From Antarcticimicrobium sp040365005 (GTDB taxonomy: Bacteria; Pseudomonadota; Alphaproteobacteria; Rhodobacterales; Rhodobacteraceae), in assembly GCF_040365005.1 (NCBI RefSeq), contig NZ_BAABWV010000009.1, positions 112,427 through 176,426 on the forward strand: a DNA stretch of 64,000 nt, written 5' to 3'. The notes below the pieces were generated by a model, which was not told the DNA's origin, did not search any database, and worked only from the letters and a program-made list of their open reading frames with translations. Of the stretch, positions 47,225 to 55,978 are shown piece by piece. Position 1 is the first letter of the stretch. Each line of letters opens with the position of its first letter. Made by a program: the position numbers and the translations under genes.

Positions 47225-47703
47225 TCTGTGATCCCTTCGAGGACTTTGCCGCCGCCCTGCCGCCGATGTCGGCACTGATCGGGCTGGACCTGGGCGACAA
47301 GACCATCGGCATCGCGGTCTCCGACCGGATCGGCGCCGCCGCGACACCGATCGAGACGATCCGGCGCAAGAAGTTCACCCCCGATGCCGAGCGGCTGTTA
47401 CAGCTTGCCCGCAACCGCGAGGTCGGCGGCATCCTGCTGGGCCTGCCACGCAACATGGACGGCAGCGAGGGGCCGCGGTGCCAGGCCACCCGCGCCTTTG
47501 CCCGCAACCTGGCCCGGATGACCGATCTGCCGATCGGGTTCTGGGACGAGCGGTTGAGCACGGTTGCCGCCGAACGCGCGCTTTTGGAGGCGGATACGTC
47601 CCGAAAGCGTCGCGCAGAGCTGATCGACCATGTCGCCGCCTCGTATATCCTGCAGGGGGCGCTGGACCGGTTGCGTCACATCAGGACGGAAGGCGGCGCA
47701 TGA
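47221..47703 (+). CDS. ruvX: Putative Holliday junction resolvase RuvX (YqgF)
   Basis: 160 residues, starting with GTG overlapping the ccmI stop. RNase-H-like motifs are IGLDLGDKTIGIAVSD (about residue 21), LLGLPRNMDGSEG, FWDERLSTVAAERAL and the final Asp in LIDHVAASYILQGALD. Acts in pre-16S rRNA processing and possibly recombination. An internal ATG (MSALIGLDLG) is an alternative start. Confidence 0.92.
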   Translation: MICDPFEDFAAALPPMSALIGLDLGDKTIGIAVSDRIGAAATPIETIRRKKFTPDAERLLQLARNREVGGILLGLPRNMDGSEGPRCQATRAFARNLARMTDLPIGFWDERLSTVAAERALLEADTSRKRRAELIDHVAASYILQGALDRLRHIRTEGGA

Positions 47704-47930
47704 ACGACCAGGTGTGGAAGCGAGACGAAGTGGACAGCCCCTGTGTGCAGATCTGCGTGGTGCACCCCGAGGAGCGGATCTGTACCGGCTGCCTGCGCAC
47801 GTTGGATGAAATCGCGCGCTGGTCACGGATGGCCCCGGAGGAACGGCGCGCGGTGATGGATGAGCTGCCCGCCCGCGCCCCGCGCCTGAGGAAACGCCGC
47901 GGCGGACGGGCGGCGCGGCTCAAGGGGTGA
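47700..47930 (+). CDS. DUF1289 small Cys-containing protein
   Basis: 76 residues. Four cysteines in DSPCVQICVVHPEERICTGCLRTLDEI form the DUF1289 zinc- or cluster-binding pattern, followed by ARWSRMAPEERRAVM and a basic tail. Function is unknown. The ATG overlaps the ruvX stop by 4 bases, so ccmI-ruvX-DUF1289 form one operon. Confidence 0.9.
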   Translation: MNDQVWKRDEVDSPCVQICVVHPEERICTGCLRTLDEIARWSRMAPEERRAVMDELPARAPRLRKRRGGRAARLKG

Positions 47931-47955
47931 GTTGACCCGGTCCGCACGTCTCGGA

Positions 47956-48744
47956 CTAAGGCGCCTCCAGCCAGTCGGCCGTGTCGTTTGACAGCAAGGG
48001 GCGGAAATAGGCGATCATGCGCCCCTCTTCCGGGGCCTCGGCGCCCTCCTCCCACGGGGCCACGCCGTGCAGGGCCAGCCGGTGCAGCAGATAGGCCTCG
48101 CCCGGGCGGGCCGGCAGCGGGACACGGCGGCAGCTGTCGAAGATGCTGGCGCGGGCGGCCCGGTACGGCTCGGTCAGGTCCACCCCGCCCCAATCCTGCG
48201 GATCGTAATCCTCGAGCGCATCGGCCAGCGCCGCGCGGAGGATCGAGTGGCTGCCCTCCCACACTACCAGCGGCGCGGCGCCGGGACCGGTGTCGGTCAA
48301 GGGCAGACCTAGAATGAAGGCGTGCCGCTCGTCGATGTGGCGGCGTCGGTCCAGCCCGATCGGCTTGAGCCCGTCGAGATGCGCCGCGTCGCGCCGCTGG
48401 CGATAGCGAAAGGCGGCGTCCCCCTCTCCCTCTCTCGGGCGCGGATAGCCCGGCCAGATCACCGAGACCTGCGCCGGGTGCAGTGGCGGCAGCCCGCCGA
48501 GATGGGTCTCGATGAAGTCTACCGCCGGGCCGGACAGCGGGGCGGAGCCACCGATGCGGCCTTGGGAATCGTTGGGCAGCGCATCAACGCCGATGAACCA
48601 GGTGCCATCGCACACGTGCCACCCGGCATGGGCCGGATCGCGCACCGCCGCCAGTGCCGCGACCCTTGCATGGGCCGCCCAGTCCCGCACGCGCGAATCC
48701 GGGCCGAACCGGACCCAGCCGCGCGCGAAGAACCTCTCTACCAC
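47956..48744 (-). CDS. PhyH-like Fe(II)/2-oxoglutarate dioxygenase family protein
   Basis: 262 residues with a GTG start inside the last codons of the upstream TSUP gene. Features of a phytanoyl-CoA dioxygenase-like double-stranded beta helix are visible: an HxD-type pair in RRRHIDERHAFILGLPL (about residue 130), APLVVWEGSHSILRAAL and the distal metal histidine in LHRLALHGVAPWEEG. The substrate is unknown. The call rests on motif spacing only; identity of the exact metal ligands is uncertain. Confidence 0.65.
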   Translation of the reverse strand: MVERFFARGWVRFGPDSRVRDWAAHARVAALAAVRDPAHAGWHVCDGTWFIGVDALPNDSQGRIGGSAPLSGPAVDFIETHLGGLPPLHPAQVSVIWPGYPRPREGEGDAAFRYRQRRDAAHLDGLKPIGLDRRRHIDERHAFILGLPLTDTGPGAAPLVVWEGSHSILRAALADALEDYDPQDWGGVDLTEPYRAARASIFDSCRRVPLPARPGEAYLLHRLALHGVAPWEEGAEAPEEGRMIAYFRPLLSNDTADWLEAP

Positions 48745-49562
48745 CCCAGCGCCTTGCGCAGCATGTTCAGCGCCACCAGGATCAGGAACACCGCAAAGAT
48801 GCGCTTGAGCCGCTTGGGATCGGTCTTGTGCGCCAGTTTGACCCCCAGCGGCGCCGTCGTCAGGGTCATCGCGATGACCACCAGGAAGGCGGGGATGTTG
48901 ACCGCGCCCACGGTCAGGGGCGGACGCTGCGCCGCATCGATCGGCAACAGCAGGAAGCCCGCCACCGAGGGCACCGCGATGATCACGCCAAAGCCCGCAG
49001 CCGTGGCCACGGCCCGGTGGATCGGGATGTTGTACAGGCTCATCAACGGCACGCCGAAACTGCCGCCGCCGATCCCCATCAGCACCGAGAGAAAGCCGAC
49101 AAAGGGCGACACCAGCGCGCGCCGCAGGCCCGTCGGCATCGTTTCTCCCAGGCGCCATTCGGATTTGCCGAGGCCCAGGTAGAGCCCGATCACGATGCCC
49201 AGCCCGCCGAACAGCGCCTGCAGCATGTCCGAGCGCAGGGCCGAGGCCACCAGGACGCCCAGCACCGCGCCCAGGGCGATCCCCGGCCCCCAGCCGCGCA
49301 GGATCCACCACTCGACCGCGCCCTTCTTGTTGTGGCTCAGCACCGAGCGCACCGAGGTCACGATGATGGTGGCCAGCGAGGTCGCCAGACACATCTGCAT
49401 CAACTGCGGGCCACCATAGCCAAGGGTTTGGAAAGCAAAGAAAAACGACGGAACCAGCACGATCCCGCCGCCGACCCCCAGAAGGCCGGCCAGAACCCCG
49501 GCAAGCCCACCGATGACCAACAGCATCACCAGCATTTCCAACAGCAACATCGTATCGGGCAT
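48738..49562 (-). CDS. TSUP (TauE/SafE) family membrane transporter
   Basis: 274 residues with about eight helices. Both TSUP repeats are clear: GGLAGVLAGLLGVGGGIVLVP at the N-terminus (split here by no gap) and ALVSPFVGFLSVLMGIGGGSF in the middle. The family exports sulfur oxyanions or organic acids. Longer and more canonical than the TSUP gene next to secF. Its stop overlaps the start of the PhyH-like gene by 7 bases. Confidence 0.9.
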   Translation of the reverse strand: MPDTMLLLEMLVMLLVIGGLAGVLAGLLGVGGGIVLVPSFFFAFQTLGYGGPQLMQMCLATSLATIIVTSVRSVLSHNKKGAVEWWILRGWGPGIALGAVLGVLVASALRSDMLQALFGGLGIVIGLYLGLGKSEWRLGETMPTGLRRALVSPFVGFLSVLMGIGGGSFGVPLMSLYNIPIHRAVATAAGFGVIIAVPSVAGFLLLPIDAAQRPPLTVGAVNIPAFLVVIAMTLTTAPLGVKLAHKTDPKRLKRIFAVFLILVALNMLRKALGW

Positions 49563-49640
49563 CGGGGGTCCTCGGGTTCGGTCTCGGGTTCGCCGCTGCC
49601 TTACACCCTTCCCCGACCGGGGACCAGCGGCCCGCGCGCC

Positions 49641-50663
49641 TTATCCCGCAACGGGTTGCCCTGGTGTCGCGGTGGTGATCCGTTCCAGCGCCTGTTCCAC
49701 CAGGTCGGGGCCGGCACCGGGGCGCGTGGCGCCCTCGGACAACACCCGCCGCCAGGCCCGGGCGCCCGGCCGCCCGGCGAACAGCCCCAGCATGTGCCGC
49801 GTCACCTGATGCAGCCGCCCACCCGCCGCCAGGTGACCTTCGATATAGGGCAGCATGGCCCGCGCCACCCGCACCGGATCGGTGGCCGTGCCGGTGCCGA
49901 AGATCTCCGGATCGGCCCGCGTCAGAATATCGGCGGGGCTGTGATAGGCGGCGCGCCCGATCATCACCCCGTCGAGCCCGGCCTCGAGGAACGCCTTTGC
50001 CTCTTCCAGCGAGGCGATGCCGCCGTTGACCGAGATGTGAAGATGCGGAAACATCGCCTTCATCCGCATCACCAGGTTGTAATCGAGCGGCGGGACATCG
50101 CGGTTCTCCTTGGGCGACAACCCCTGCAGCCACGCCTTGCGCGCATGGATGGTGACCCGCCCGCAGCCCGCGGCGGAGATCCGCGACAGGAACTCCGGCA
50201 GCACCTGCTCGGGGTCCTGGTCGTCCACCCCGATGCGGCATTTCACCGTGACCTCCACCTCGACCGCATCGCGCATCGCGGCGACACACTCGGCCACCAG
50301 CGGCGCCTTGGTCATCAACACCGCGCCGAAGGTGCCCGATTGCACCCGGTCCGACGGGCAGCCGCAGTTGAGGTTGATCTCGTCATAGCCGGCCGCCGCG
50401 CCCAGCCGCGCCGCCTGCGCCAGTTCGGCCGGATCGGAGCCGCCCAGTTGCAGCGCGACCGGATTCTCCTCGGGGGCATGGTCGAGCAGATGCAGCGCCC
50501 CGCCCCGCACCAGCGCCGGCGCGGTCACCATCTCGGTATAGAGCAACGCCTCCCGGCTGAGCAGCCGGTGGAAATAGCGACAATGCCGGTCGGTCCAGTC
50601 CATCATGGGTGCAACGGCAAGCCGAGAAGCAATACACGCCTTTGATTTTGCTTCGCTAATCAT
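49641..50663 (-). CDS. dusA: tRNA-dihydrouridine(20/20a) synthase DusA
   Basis: 340 residues. SRLAVAPMMDWTDRHCRYFHR, EINLNCGCPSDRVQSGTFGA with the catalytic Cys (about residue 103), VKCRIGVDD and the FMN phosphate loop DGVMIGRAAYHSP are present. Reduces U20/U20a of tRNAs using FMN. The first 14 codons (MISEAKSKACIASR) are AT-richer than the rest and precede the conserved core, as expected where an integrative element has replaced the 5' end; a GTG 18 bases earlier is an alternative start. Confidence 0.95.
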   Translation of the reverse strand: MISEAKSKACIASRLAVAPMMDWTDRHCRYFHRLLSREALLYTEMVTAPALVRGGALHLLDHAPEENPVALQLGGSDPAELAQAARLGAAAGYDEINLNCGCPSDRVQSGTFGAVLMTKAPLVAECVAAMRDAVEVEVTVKCRIGVDDQDPEQVLPEFLSRISAAGCGRVTIHARKAWLQGLSPKENRDVPPLDYNLVMRMKAMFPHLHISVNGGIASLEEAKAFLEAGLDGVMIGRAAYHSPADILTRADPEIFGTGTATDPVRVARAMLPYIEGHLAAGGRLHQVTRHMLGLFAGRPGARAWRRVLSEGATRPGAGPDLVEQALERITTATPGQPVAG

Positions 50664-51070
50664 CTTTTGCCCATCAGCCACTCACACTCGAAAACACCCC
50701 ATTATGTCGGTTTATGCCGTATTCTGGTGGGTTTCGCGAACCGCGTTGCTACGGCGTAGCAACTCACTTGGCAACCCTTCCAAGCGCTCGAGTGGCCCTC
50801 CAGCGCAGTCAGAGCGTCCCGATTTCCGGGGTTCTGGTCTCGGACCAACCTTCTGTCTGCAATCGACCAAGGAAGTCCTTCCATGTCCGCAAGCATCATC
50901 AAAGTTCCCGGCAAGCGAGTTGCCGCCCCTTTCCATCTCCCCAGAATGAAAAGGCGCATGATGACAGTGCACCGACCAAGCGCCCTCCGCAGAGGAGGTC
51001 CAAGGCGTGATCGGATCGCCGCCGCAACGACGCGTCCAAGTCTCGCAGTGTCGAACCCAACATTCAAGAG
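50664..51070. other. Degenerate region upstream of dusA
   Basis: About 400 bases of lower-GC sequence between dusA and the integrase remnant. Open frames exist on both strands but none has a ribosome site, codon bias or recognisable domain. Contains GTTGCTACGGCGTAGCAAC (50751-50769), an 8-bp-arm palindrome with a 3-base centre. Interpreted as decayed mobile-element DNA. Confidence 0.5.
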
Positions 51071-51232
51071 ATGCCAAGCGCGAATGGAAAATGCTCCTAT
51101 CGCGTCCAGATCCGCAAGACGGTTCAGGGGCAAAGCATCAGCTTCTCCAAGACTTTCTCCAAGCTTGCCATGGCGGGAAGATGGAAGAAGAGGAAGCTCG
51201 CTGAAATCGACGACACTTCCTACAGTGCTTAG
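51071..51232 (+). pseudogene. Integrase N-terminal (arm-binding domain) remnant
   Basis: A 53-codon open frame reads ANGKCSYRVQIRKT...SFSKTFSKLAMAGRWKKRKLAEIDD before a TAG. It matches the AP2-like/SAM-like N-terminal pattern of tyrosine integrases (SYRVQIRK..G...SKTF...AEAERW....EAEID). The catalytic domain is absent; the following 350 bases contain no R-H-x-x-H-R-Y frame. It sits about 400 bases from the 5' end of dusA, a known integration site for dusA-associated integrative elements. Confidence 0.6.
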
Positions 51233-51580
51233 TCCAAGTTATTCGGAAAGCCATTTCCGCAACCAGTCAAAAGGATCGTTTCGAATCCGAACCGACGCCC
51301 TGTTGCCTAAAGGATCAGCGCGACGCGGTCTTTGGCTGACATGGTACAACGAGCAAAGCCAGCTTTTCGCCGTCGAGCCCTCAGGGAGGAGCCGAACGCC
51401 ATGGCAAGGCGGCGCCAACTCACGGCCCCAAGAATCTGCATTCCTGCGGGCCTCAAACGTGGGGGTTCACCCCCGGCATTCGGCGGAGCGGTTCACCCAA
51501 AATCAGCCCCACCAAATGCCGGACTTAACACTTACGCGTGCCGGCGCGCCTTGTTTGCGCCGGCACGGACGGCCTTCAGT
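51233..51580. other. Gene-free stretch between integrase remnant and binding-protein gene
   Basis: No supported coding region. Ends with a strong hairpin, GTGCCGGCGC (51538-51547) and GCGCCGGCAC (51557-51566), 15 bases past the stop of the leftward binding-protein gene. The hairpin probably terminates that operon, although no T-tract follows it. Confidence 0.5.
51538..51566 (-). terminator. Hairpin after the peptide-binding protein gene
   Basis: A 10-bp perfect stem with a 9-base loop directly downstream of the last gene of the 7-gene operon. The minus strand reads GCGTAAG after the stem, so it lacks the U-run of a classical terminator. Confidence 0.5.
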
Positions 51581-53098
51581 TTAATTCTTGACCGTATCTT
51601 CGAGAAAGAACCGCCCAAGCGGGTTCTGATAAAAGCCTTCGATGTTGCTTTGCGTCACGTTGCGGTAAGGGCTGTAATATAGATCGATCCAGTTCACGTC
51701 CTCCTTGGCCATTTTCTGCAAGTCGACATACATGGCCTCGCGCTTGGCCTCGTCCATCTCGACGCGAGCTGCCGCCACCAGATCCTTGACTTCGGGATTG
51801 GTGTAGTTGGTCATGTAGTTGTTGTTGGAATCGTGACCCAGGACGAAGGTCGTCTTCTGGTCGGGGTCGATCACATCCTTGGTCCAGTACATGACCGACA
51901 GGTCATACTCGCCGGCCACCAACATGTCCCATGTCTGGCTTGGGTCCATCTTCTGCAGATTCACAGTGATACCCGCCTCGTCCAGTTGCTGCTGCAGCAG
52001 AACGGCGATCTGCTCGTCCACTTGGTCGCCCGCATTGACAAGGTAGTCCAACGTCAAGCCCTCGGCTCCCGCTTCGGCCAGCATCTCCTTGGCCTTCTCG
52101 GGATCATGCGGGCGCTGCAGGTTGTCTTCGTAGTGATAGAGCGACCCCTTGGGGATATAGGAATAGGCCACCTCGCCGATCCCGAAGGTCACGGCATCCA
52201 CGATGGCCTGCTTGTCGATGGCCATGTCCAGCGCCTGACGTACCGCCTTCTTGTCCAACGGCGGATTGGCGTGGTTGATGAGCAGATGATCCTCACGGGT
52301 AGACTGGTCCAGATGCACCTTAAGATTGGGATCGGCTTTCAGATCCTCGATCCGCGCGAAGGGCACGAAGATGGCGGCATCGATCTCGCCCGCCTGCACC
52401 TTAAGGATGCGGGTGTTGTCATCGGGGATCGAAATCCATTCGACGCCATCAAGGCTGACACGGTCCGCCTCCCAGAAATTGGGGTTCTTGGCCAGGATCA
52501 CGCGATCGCCGCGCAGCCAGTCCTCGACCGAGAAGGCGCCCGAGGCGATGGGCCGCTCAGCATAGGCCTCGACGCCCATTTCCTCCATGCCGGCCTTCGA
52601 GATGATTGACGCGCCCGGCATGGCGAGCGACGCAAGGAACGGCGCCGAGGCGCCGGAGAGCCTGACCACGAGCGTCTGGGGATCAGGCGTCTCCATGTTC
52701 TCGATGATCTGGTAGCTATCGGACCAAAGCGAGCCCTCGTCATCCCGGATGCGCTCCAACGAGAATTTGGCGTCCTCTGACGTGATCTGGCTGCCGTCCG
52801 AGAACTTCGCGTCCCGCATCTTGAACGTGTAGGTCGCGCCGTCCTCGCTGACTTCCCAGCTTTCGGCCAGACCCGGTTCCAGCTTGGTGCCGGATTTGTC
52901 GACGCGCACCAGCACGTCATACACATTGGCGAAGACCCAGAAGTCGATATTCTGCGCGGTGGCGATTGGATCGAAGGTGGTGCCGTCCTCGCGGCGACCG
53001 ATGGTCAGAACGCCTGCGGCCTCGGCGATGCCGGTACCGGTCATCAGTGCGGCTACGGAAACGGCGGCGAGATAGCGAGTGAATCTGCTCTTCAGCAT
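51581..53098 (-). CDS. Peptide-type ABC transporter substrate-binding protein (SBP family 5)
   Basis: 505 residues from MLKSRFTRYLAAVS, with AAAGGA seven bases upstream. A signal peptide ends near GIAEA (residue 27). The mature protein is an SBP_bac_5 (DppA/OppA class) fold: LEPGLAESWEVSEDGATYTF, the family signature in the first lobe, then RQALDMAIDKQAIVDAV. It should deliver di- or oligopeptides, or peptide-like signals, to the permeases encoded upstream. Unusually it is the last gene of its operon; its ATG overlaps the upstream ATPase stop by 7 bases. Confidence 0.93.
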   Translation of the reverse strand: MLKSRFTRYLAAVSVAALMTGTGIAEAAGVLTIGRREDGTTFDPIATAQNIDFWVFANVYDVLVRVDKSGTKLEPGLAESWEVSEDGATYTFKMRDAKFSDGSQITSEDAKFSLERIRDDEGSLWSDSYQIIENMETPDPQTLVVRLSGASAPFLASLAMPGASIISKAGMEEMGVEAYAERPIASGAFSVEDWLRGDRVILAKNPNFWEADRVSLDGVEWISIPDDNTRILKVQAGEIDAAIFVPFARIEDLKADPNLKVHLDQSTREDHLLINHANPPLDKKAVRQALDMAIDKQAIVDAVTFGIGEVAYSYIPKGSLYHYEDNLQRPHDPEKAKEMLAEAGAEGLTLDYLVNAGDQVDEQIAVLLQQQLDEAGITVNLQKMDPSQTWDMLVAGEYDLSVMYWTKDVIDPDQKTTFVLGHDSNNNYMTNYTNPEVKDLVAAARVEMDEAKREAMYVDLQKMAKEDVNWIDLYYSPYRNVTQSNIEGFYQNPLGRFFLEDTVKN

Positions 53099-54141
53099 GT
53101 CATAGTCCTTTCGTGAGGGGTTGCGGATAGGGTCTCCGACAGGTTGCCTCCTGCCTCGTTCAGTCTGCCGCCGGGCGCCAGGATGCAGGCGGCACGATGC
53201 GCTCGGGGCCCCACCAGCGGCGGCACAGCGGCGCAGCATTCGGGGCGGGCCAGCGGGCAGCGCGGATGAAAAGCGCAGCCCTGGGGCAGATCGACCGGGC
53301 TTGGCGGCTCGCCTGGCAAAGGTGCCGAGGGCAAACCGCGCGCCGGGTCGATTTCGGGGATCGCCTCGATCAGCGAGCGGGTGTAGGGATGGCGCGGATC
53401 CTTGAAGACTTCCTCGGTCGGGCCTTCCTCAACGATGCGCCCCAGATACATCACCGCGATCCGGTCGCAGAGGCGCCGTACCATGGCCAGGTCATGCGCG
53501 ATGAAGATCATGCCCAGATGCATGCGCTGACCCAATTCCATCAGTAGGTTGATGATCTGTCCCTGGATCGACACGTCCAGCGCCGCGACGCATTCATCGG
53601 CCACAATCAGCCGCGGCTCGATTGCCAGCGCGCGAGCAATGCCGACCCGCTGGCACTGGCCCCCGCTCAGATCACCGGGACGACGATCCATCAATGCCGG
53701 GTCCAGCCCGACAAGGTCCAGAAGCTCGGCAATTCGTGCCTCGGCGGCGCCGGGGCCCACCTTGCCATGAACGTATAGCACTTCGCCGATCGCCTGCCTG
53801 ACCGTCAGGCGCGGATTGAGTGAGCCGTAGGGATCCTGAAAAATCATCGCGGTTTCGCGCCGCAGCCGCGCAAGATCCTCGCGGCGGGCGCGGGCCATGT
53901 CCTGCCCGTCCAAGAAGACTTCGCCCGCTGTCACCTCACCCAGCCGCAAGATAGCCCGACCAAAAGTGCTCTTGCCGCTGCCGCTTTCACCGACAAGACC
54001 TACGGTTTCCCCTGCGGCGACTCGCATGGACACGTCCGAAACAGCGCTCAGGCTGCGGGGCGGGCCAAGACCCATCCGGCTGCGGGCCATGGAAAATTCC
54101 ACGCTCAGGTTGCGCACATCAAGAAGGACCGGATCGCTCAT
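53092..54141 (-). CDS. Peptide ABC transporter ATP-binding protein (DppF-like)
   Basis: 349 residues from MSDPVLLDVRNLSVEF. Walker A is GESGSGKSTFGRA, the signature LSGGQCQRVGIARAL, and Walker B is LIVADECVAALDVS, where the usual Pro of ADEPV is Cys. The C-terminal oligopeptide-transporter domain has GCAFHPRCPLARPEC, a cysteine cluster typical of this class. Works with the DppD-like ATPase upstream, with which it overlaps by 4 bases. Confidence 0.93.
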   Translation of the reverse strand: MSDPVLLDVRNLSVEFSMARSRMGLGPPRSLSAVSDVSMRVAAGETVGLVGESGSGKSTFGRAILRLGEVTAGEVFLDGQDMARARREDLARLRRETAMIFQDPYGSLNPRLTVRQAIGEVLYVHGKVGPGAAEARIAELLDLVGLDPALMDRRPGDLSGGQCQRVGIARALAIEPRLIVADECVAALDVSIQGQIINLLMELGQRMHLGMIFIAHDLAMVRRLCDRIAVMYLGRIVEEGPTEEVFKDPRHPYTRSLIEAIPEIDPARGLPSAPLPGEPPSPVDLPQGCAFHPRCPLARPECCAAVPPLVGPRAHRAACILAPGGRLNEAGGNLSETLSATPHERTMTC

Positions 54142-55136
54142 GTCTTCGCCTCCGTACGCATCCCCACCGGGTGGTGGCAGGCGCATGCATGGCTGGGCTC
54201 GGCCTCATCCAGCGATGGCTGAAGCTTGGCACACAGTGCATTCGCCGCTTCGCAGCGCGGATGAAAACGGCAACCCGCAGGCATGTCGGCGGGGTTCGGC
54301 GGTTGACCAGGGATAGTGTGGACCGGCCCGGTGCCACCCTCGCTGCTGGGCTGGCATGCGATCAACCCAGCCGTGTAGTGATGGCGCGGACGGTGAATAA
54401 CCTCGTCCTTGGGGCCGTACTCACACACGCGCCCCGCATACATCACCGCAACGGTATCGCAGAGCTGATAGACAACCCCAAGATCATGTGTGATGAAGAT
54501 GATCGACAGGCCCCGCTCGTCCCTCAATTGCTGCAAGAGCCGCAGAATCTGGGCCTGCACCGTGACGTCAAGCGCTGTCGTCGGCTCGTCCGCGATCAGG
54601 ATGTCCGGATCACAAGCCAGCGCCACGGCGATCATCGCGCGTTGGCGCATCCCGCCCGAGAACTCATGCGTATAGGCATTGGCACGACTTTCCGGATCGG
54701 GGATCCCGACCTGCCGCAGAATATCCAGCATCCGCGCCCATGCCTCGGCGCGGCCAATACCGCGATGGTGACGGATGCTCTCGGCGATTTGGCGACCGAT
54801 GGACATCACGGGGTCCAGATGGCTGGCGGGGTTCTGGAAAATCATACCGATCCGCCGCCCGCGCACGCCGGTCATTTCGCGCGGAGTCAAGGCCAGCACA
54901 TCGCCCCCGCCCTCAAGCTGGACCGAACCACCTGTCACCTTCAATCGGCTACTGGGCAGAAGGCGGATCAGCGCGCGGCAGGTCATGCTCTTGCCCGATC
55001 CGCTCTCGCCCACGATCCCGAGGATCTCGCCCTTGCGCAGCGTGAAGGACACGCCGTCGATGATGGTGTGCGACGTGCGCATATCCTCATAGGCCACGCT
55101 GAGATTTGTCACGGTCAGGATGGGGGCGTCAGTCAT
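54138..55136 (-). CDS. Peptide ABC transporter ATP-binding protein (DppD-like)
   Basis: 332 residues from MTDAPILTVTNLSVAYED. Walker A GESGSGKSMTCRA, signature EFSGGMRQRAMIAVAL and Walker B ILIADEPTTALDVT are present. The C-terminal domain carries GCRFHPRCEAANALCAKLQP. Pairs with the DppF-like subunit. Overlaps both neighbours by 4 bases. Confidence 0.94.
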   Translation of the reverse strand: MTDAPILTVTNLSVAYEDMRTSHTIIDGVSFTLRKGEILGIVGESGSGKSMTCRALIRLLPSSRLKVTGGSVQLEGGGDVLALTPREMTGVRGRRIGMIFQNPASHLDPVMSIGRQIAESIRHHRGIGRAEAWARMLDILRQVGIPDPESRANAYTHEFSGGMRQRAMIAVALACDPDILIADEPTTALDVTVQAQILRLLQQLRDERGLSIIFITHDLGVVYQLCDTVAVMYAGRVCEYGPKDEVIHRPRHHYTAGLIACQPSSEGGTGPVHTIPGQPPNPADMPAGCRFHPRCEAANALCAKLQPSLDEAEPSHACACHHPVGMRTEAKT

Positions 55137-55978
55137 TCTCGCACCCCCAGAGCTTCTCCCAGACCGTCGGCCAGCAGACTGAAACCCATCGCCAGCGTCA
55201 CGATAGCAATTCCCGGAAACGTGGTGATCCACCAGGCGGTCGTAATGAAGCCTTGCCCCTCGGCGATCATGATGCCCCACTCCGCGACAGGCGGCTGAAC
55301 GCCAAGGCCAAGATAGCTGATTGCGGCACCGTTCAGCAGAACCAGCACCGCGTCCGACATCGAAAAGACAACAGAACTGAGGATGGCGTTGGGCATGATG
55401 TGGCGAAACATCACTCGCGTGTTCGAGTACCCCAGGCTTACAGCGGCCATGGCGAAATCGGACGACTTCAGAACAAGGAACTGCGCGCGTATCAACCGGG
55501 CGTAGGATACCCAACCGACCAGCGCCATCGCGACGTAGAAGCTCCCCAGTCCCGGCCCGATGATCGTGATGATCGCCAACATCAGGACGAGAAATGGAAA
55601 GGCCAGAACCACGTCGATGACCCGCATGAAAACCGTGTCCACCCAGCCCCCGAAAAAGCCTGATATGCTGCCGGCGATCGTGCCGATGACGAAGGGAAAG
55701 ACCACGCCAAAGAGCGCGATCTGCAGGTCGATCCGCGCGGCCCAGATGACGCGTGACAGGATATCCCGTCCGAAATTGTCGGTGCCCAGCGGATGCGCCC
55801 ACGACGGCGGCTGAAGCCGCACAGCGGCATCCTGATAGATCGGATCGTAAGGGGCCAACAGCGGCGCAAGCAAAGCGATCAACAACCAAGCGATCAAGAT
55901 ACCCGCACCCAACAACAGTGGCGTGACCCTGCCCGGCCATCTGATTCCGCGCATGCGAAGTTTGGCGACGGCGTTCAC
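55133..55978 (-). CDS. Peptide ABC transporter permease (DppC-like)
   Basis: 281 residues with six helices. The N-terminal PPSWAHPLGTDNFGRDILSRVIWAAR, shown here as one conserved block of DppC/OppC proteins, is followed by the EAA-type ATPase contact loop YARLIRAQFLVLKSSDFAMA. Forms the membrane channel with the DppB-like subunit. Confidence 0.94.
   Translation of the reverse strand: MNAVAKLRMRGIRWPGRVTPLLLGAGILIAWLLIALLAPLLAPYDPIYQDAAVRLQPPSWAHPLGTDNFGRDILSRVIWAARIDLQIALFGVVFPFVIGTIAGSISGFFGGWVDTVFMRVIDVVLAFPFLVLMLAIITIIGPGLGSFYVAMALVGWVSYARLIRAQFLVLKSSDFAMAAVSLGYSNTRVMFRHIMPNAILSSVVFSMSDAVLVLLNGAAISYLGLGVQPPVAEWGIMIAEGQGFITTAWWITTFPGIAIVTLAMGFSLLADGLGEALGVRE

Noticed and set aside
50702..51133. 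143-codon minus-strand frame upstream of dusA
   Set aside because: No ribosome site, no recognised domain, and overlaps the integrase relic; judged decayed DNA.
51240..51300. tRNA-like TTCGAATCC motif in the degenerate region
   Set aside because: No acceptor or anticodon stem can be built around it.
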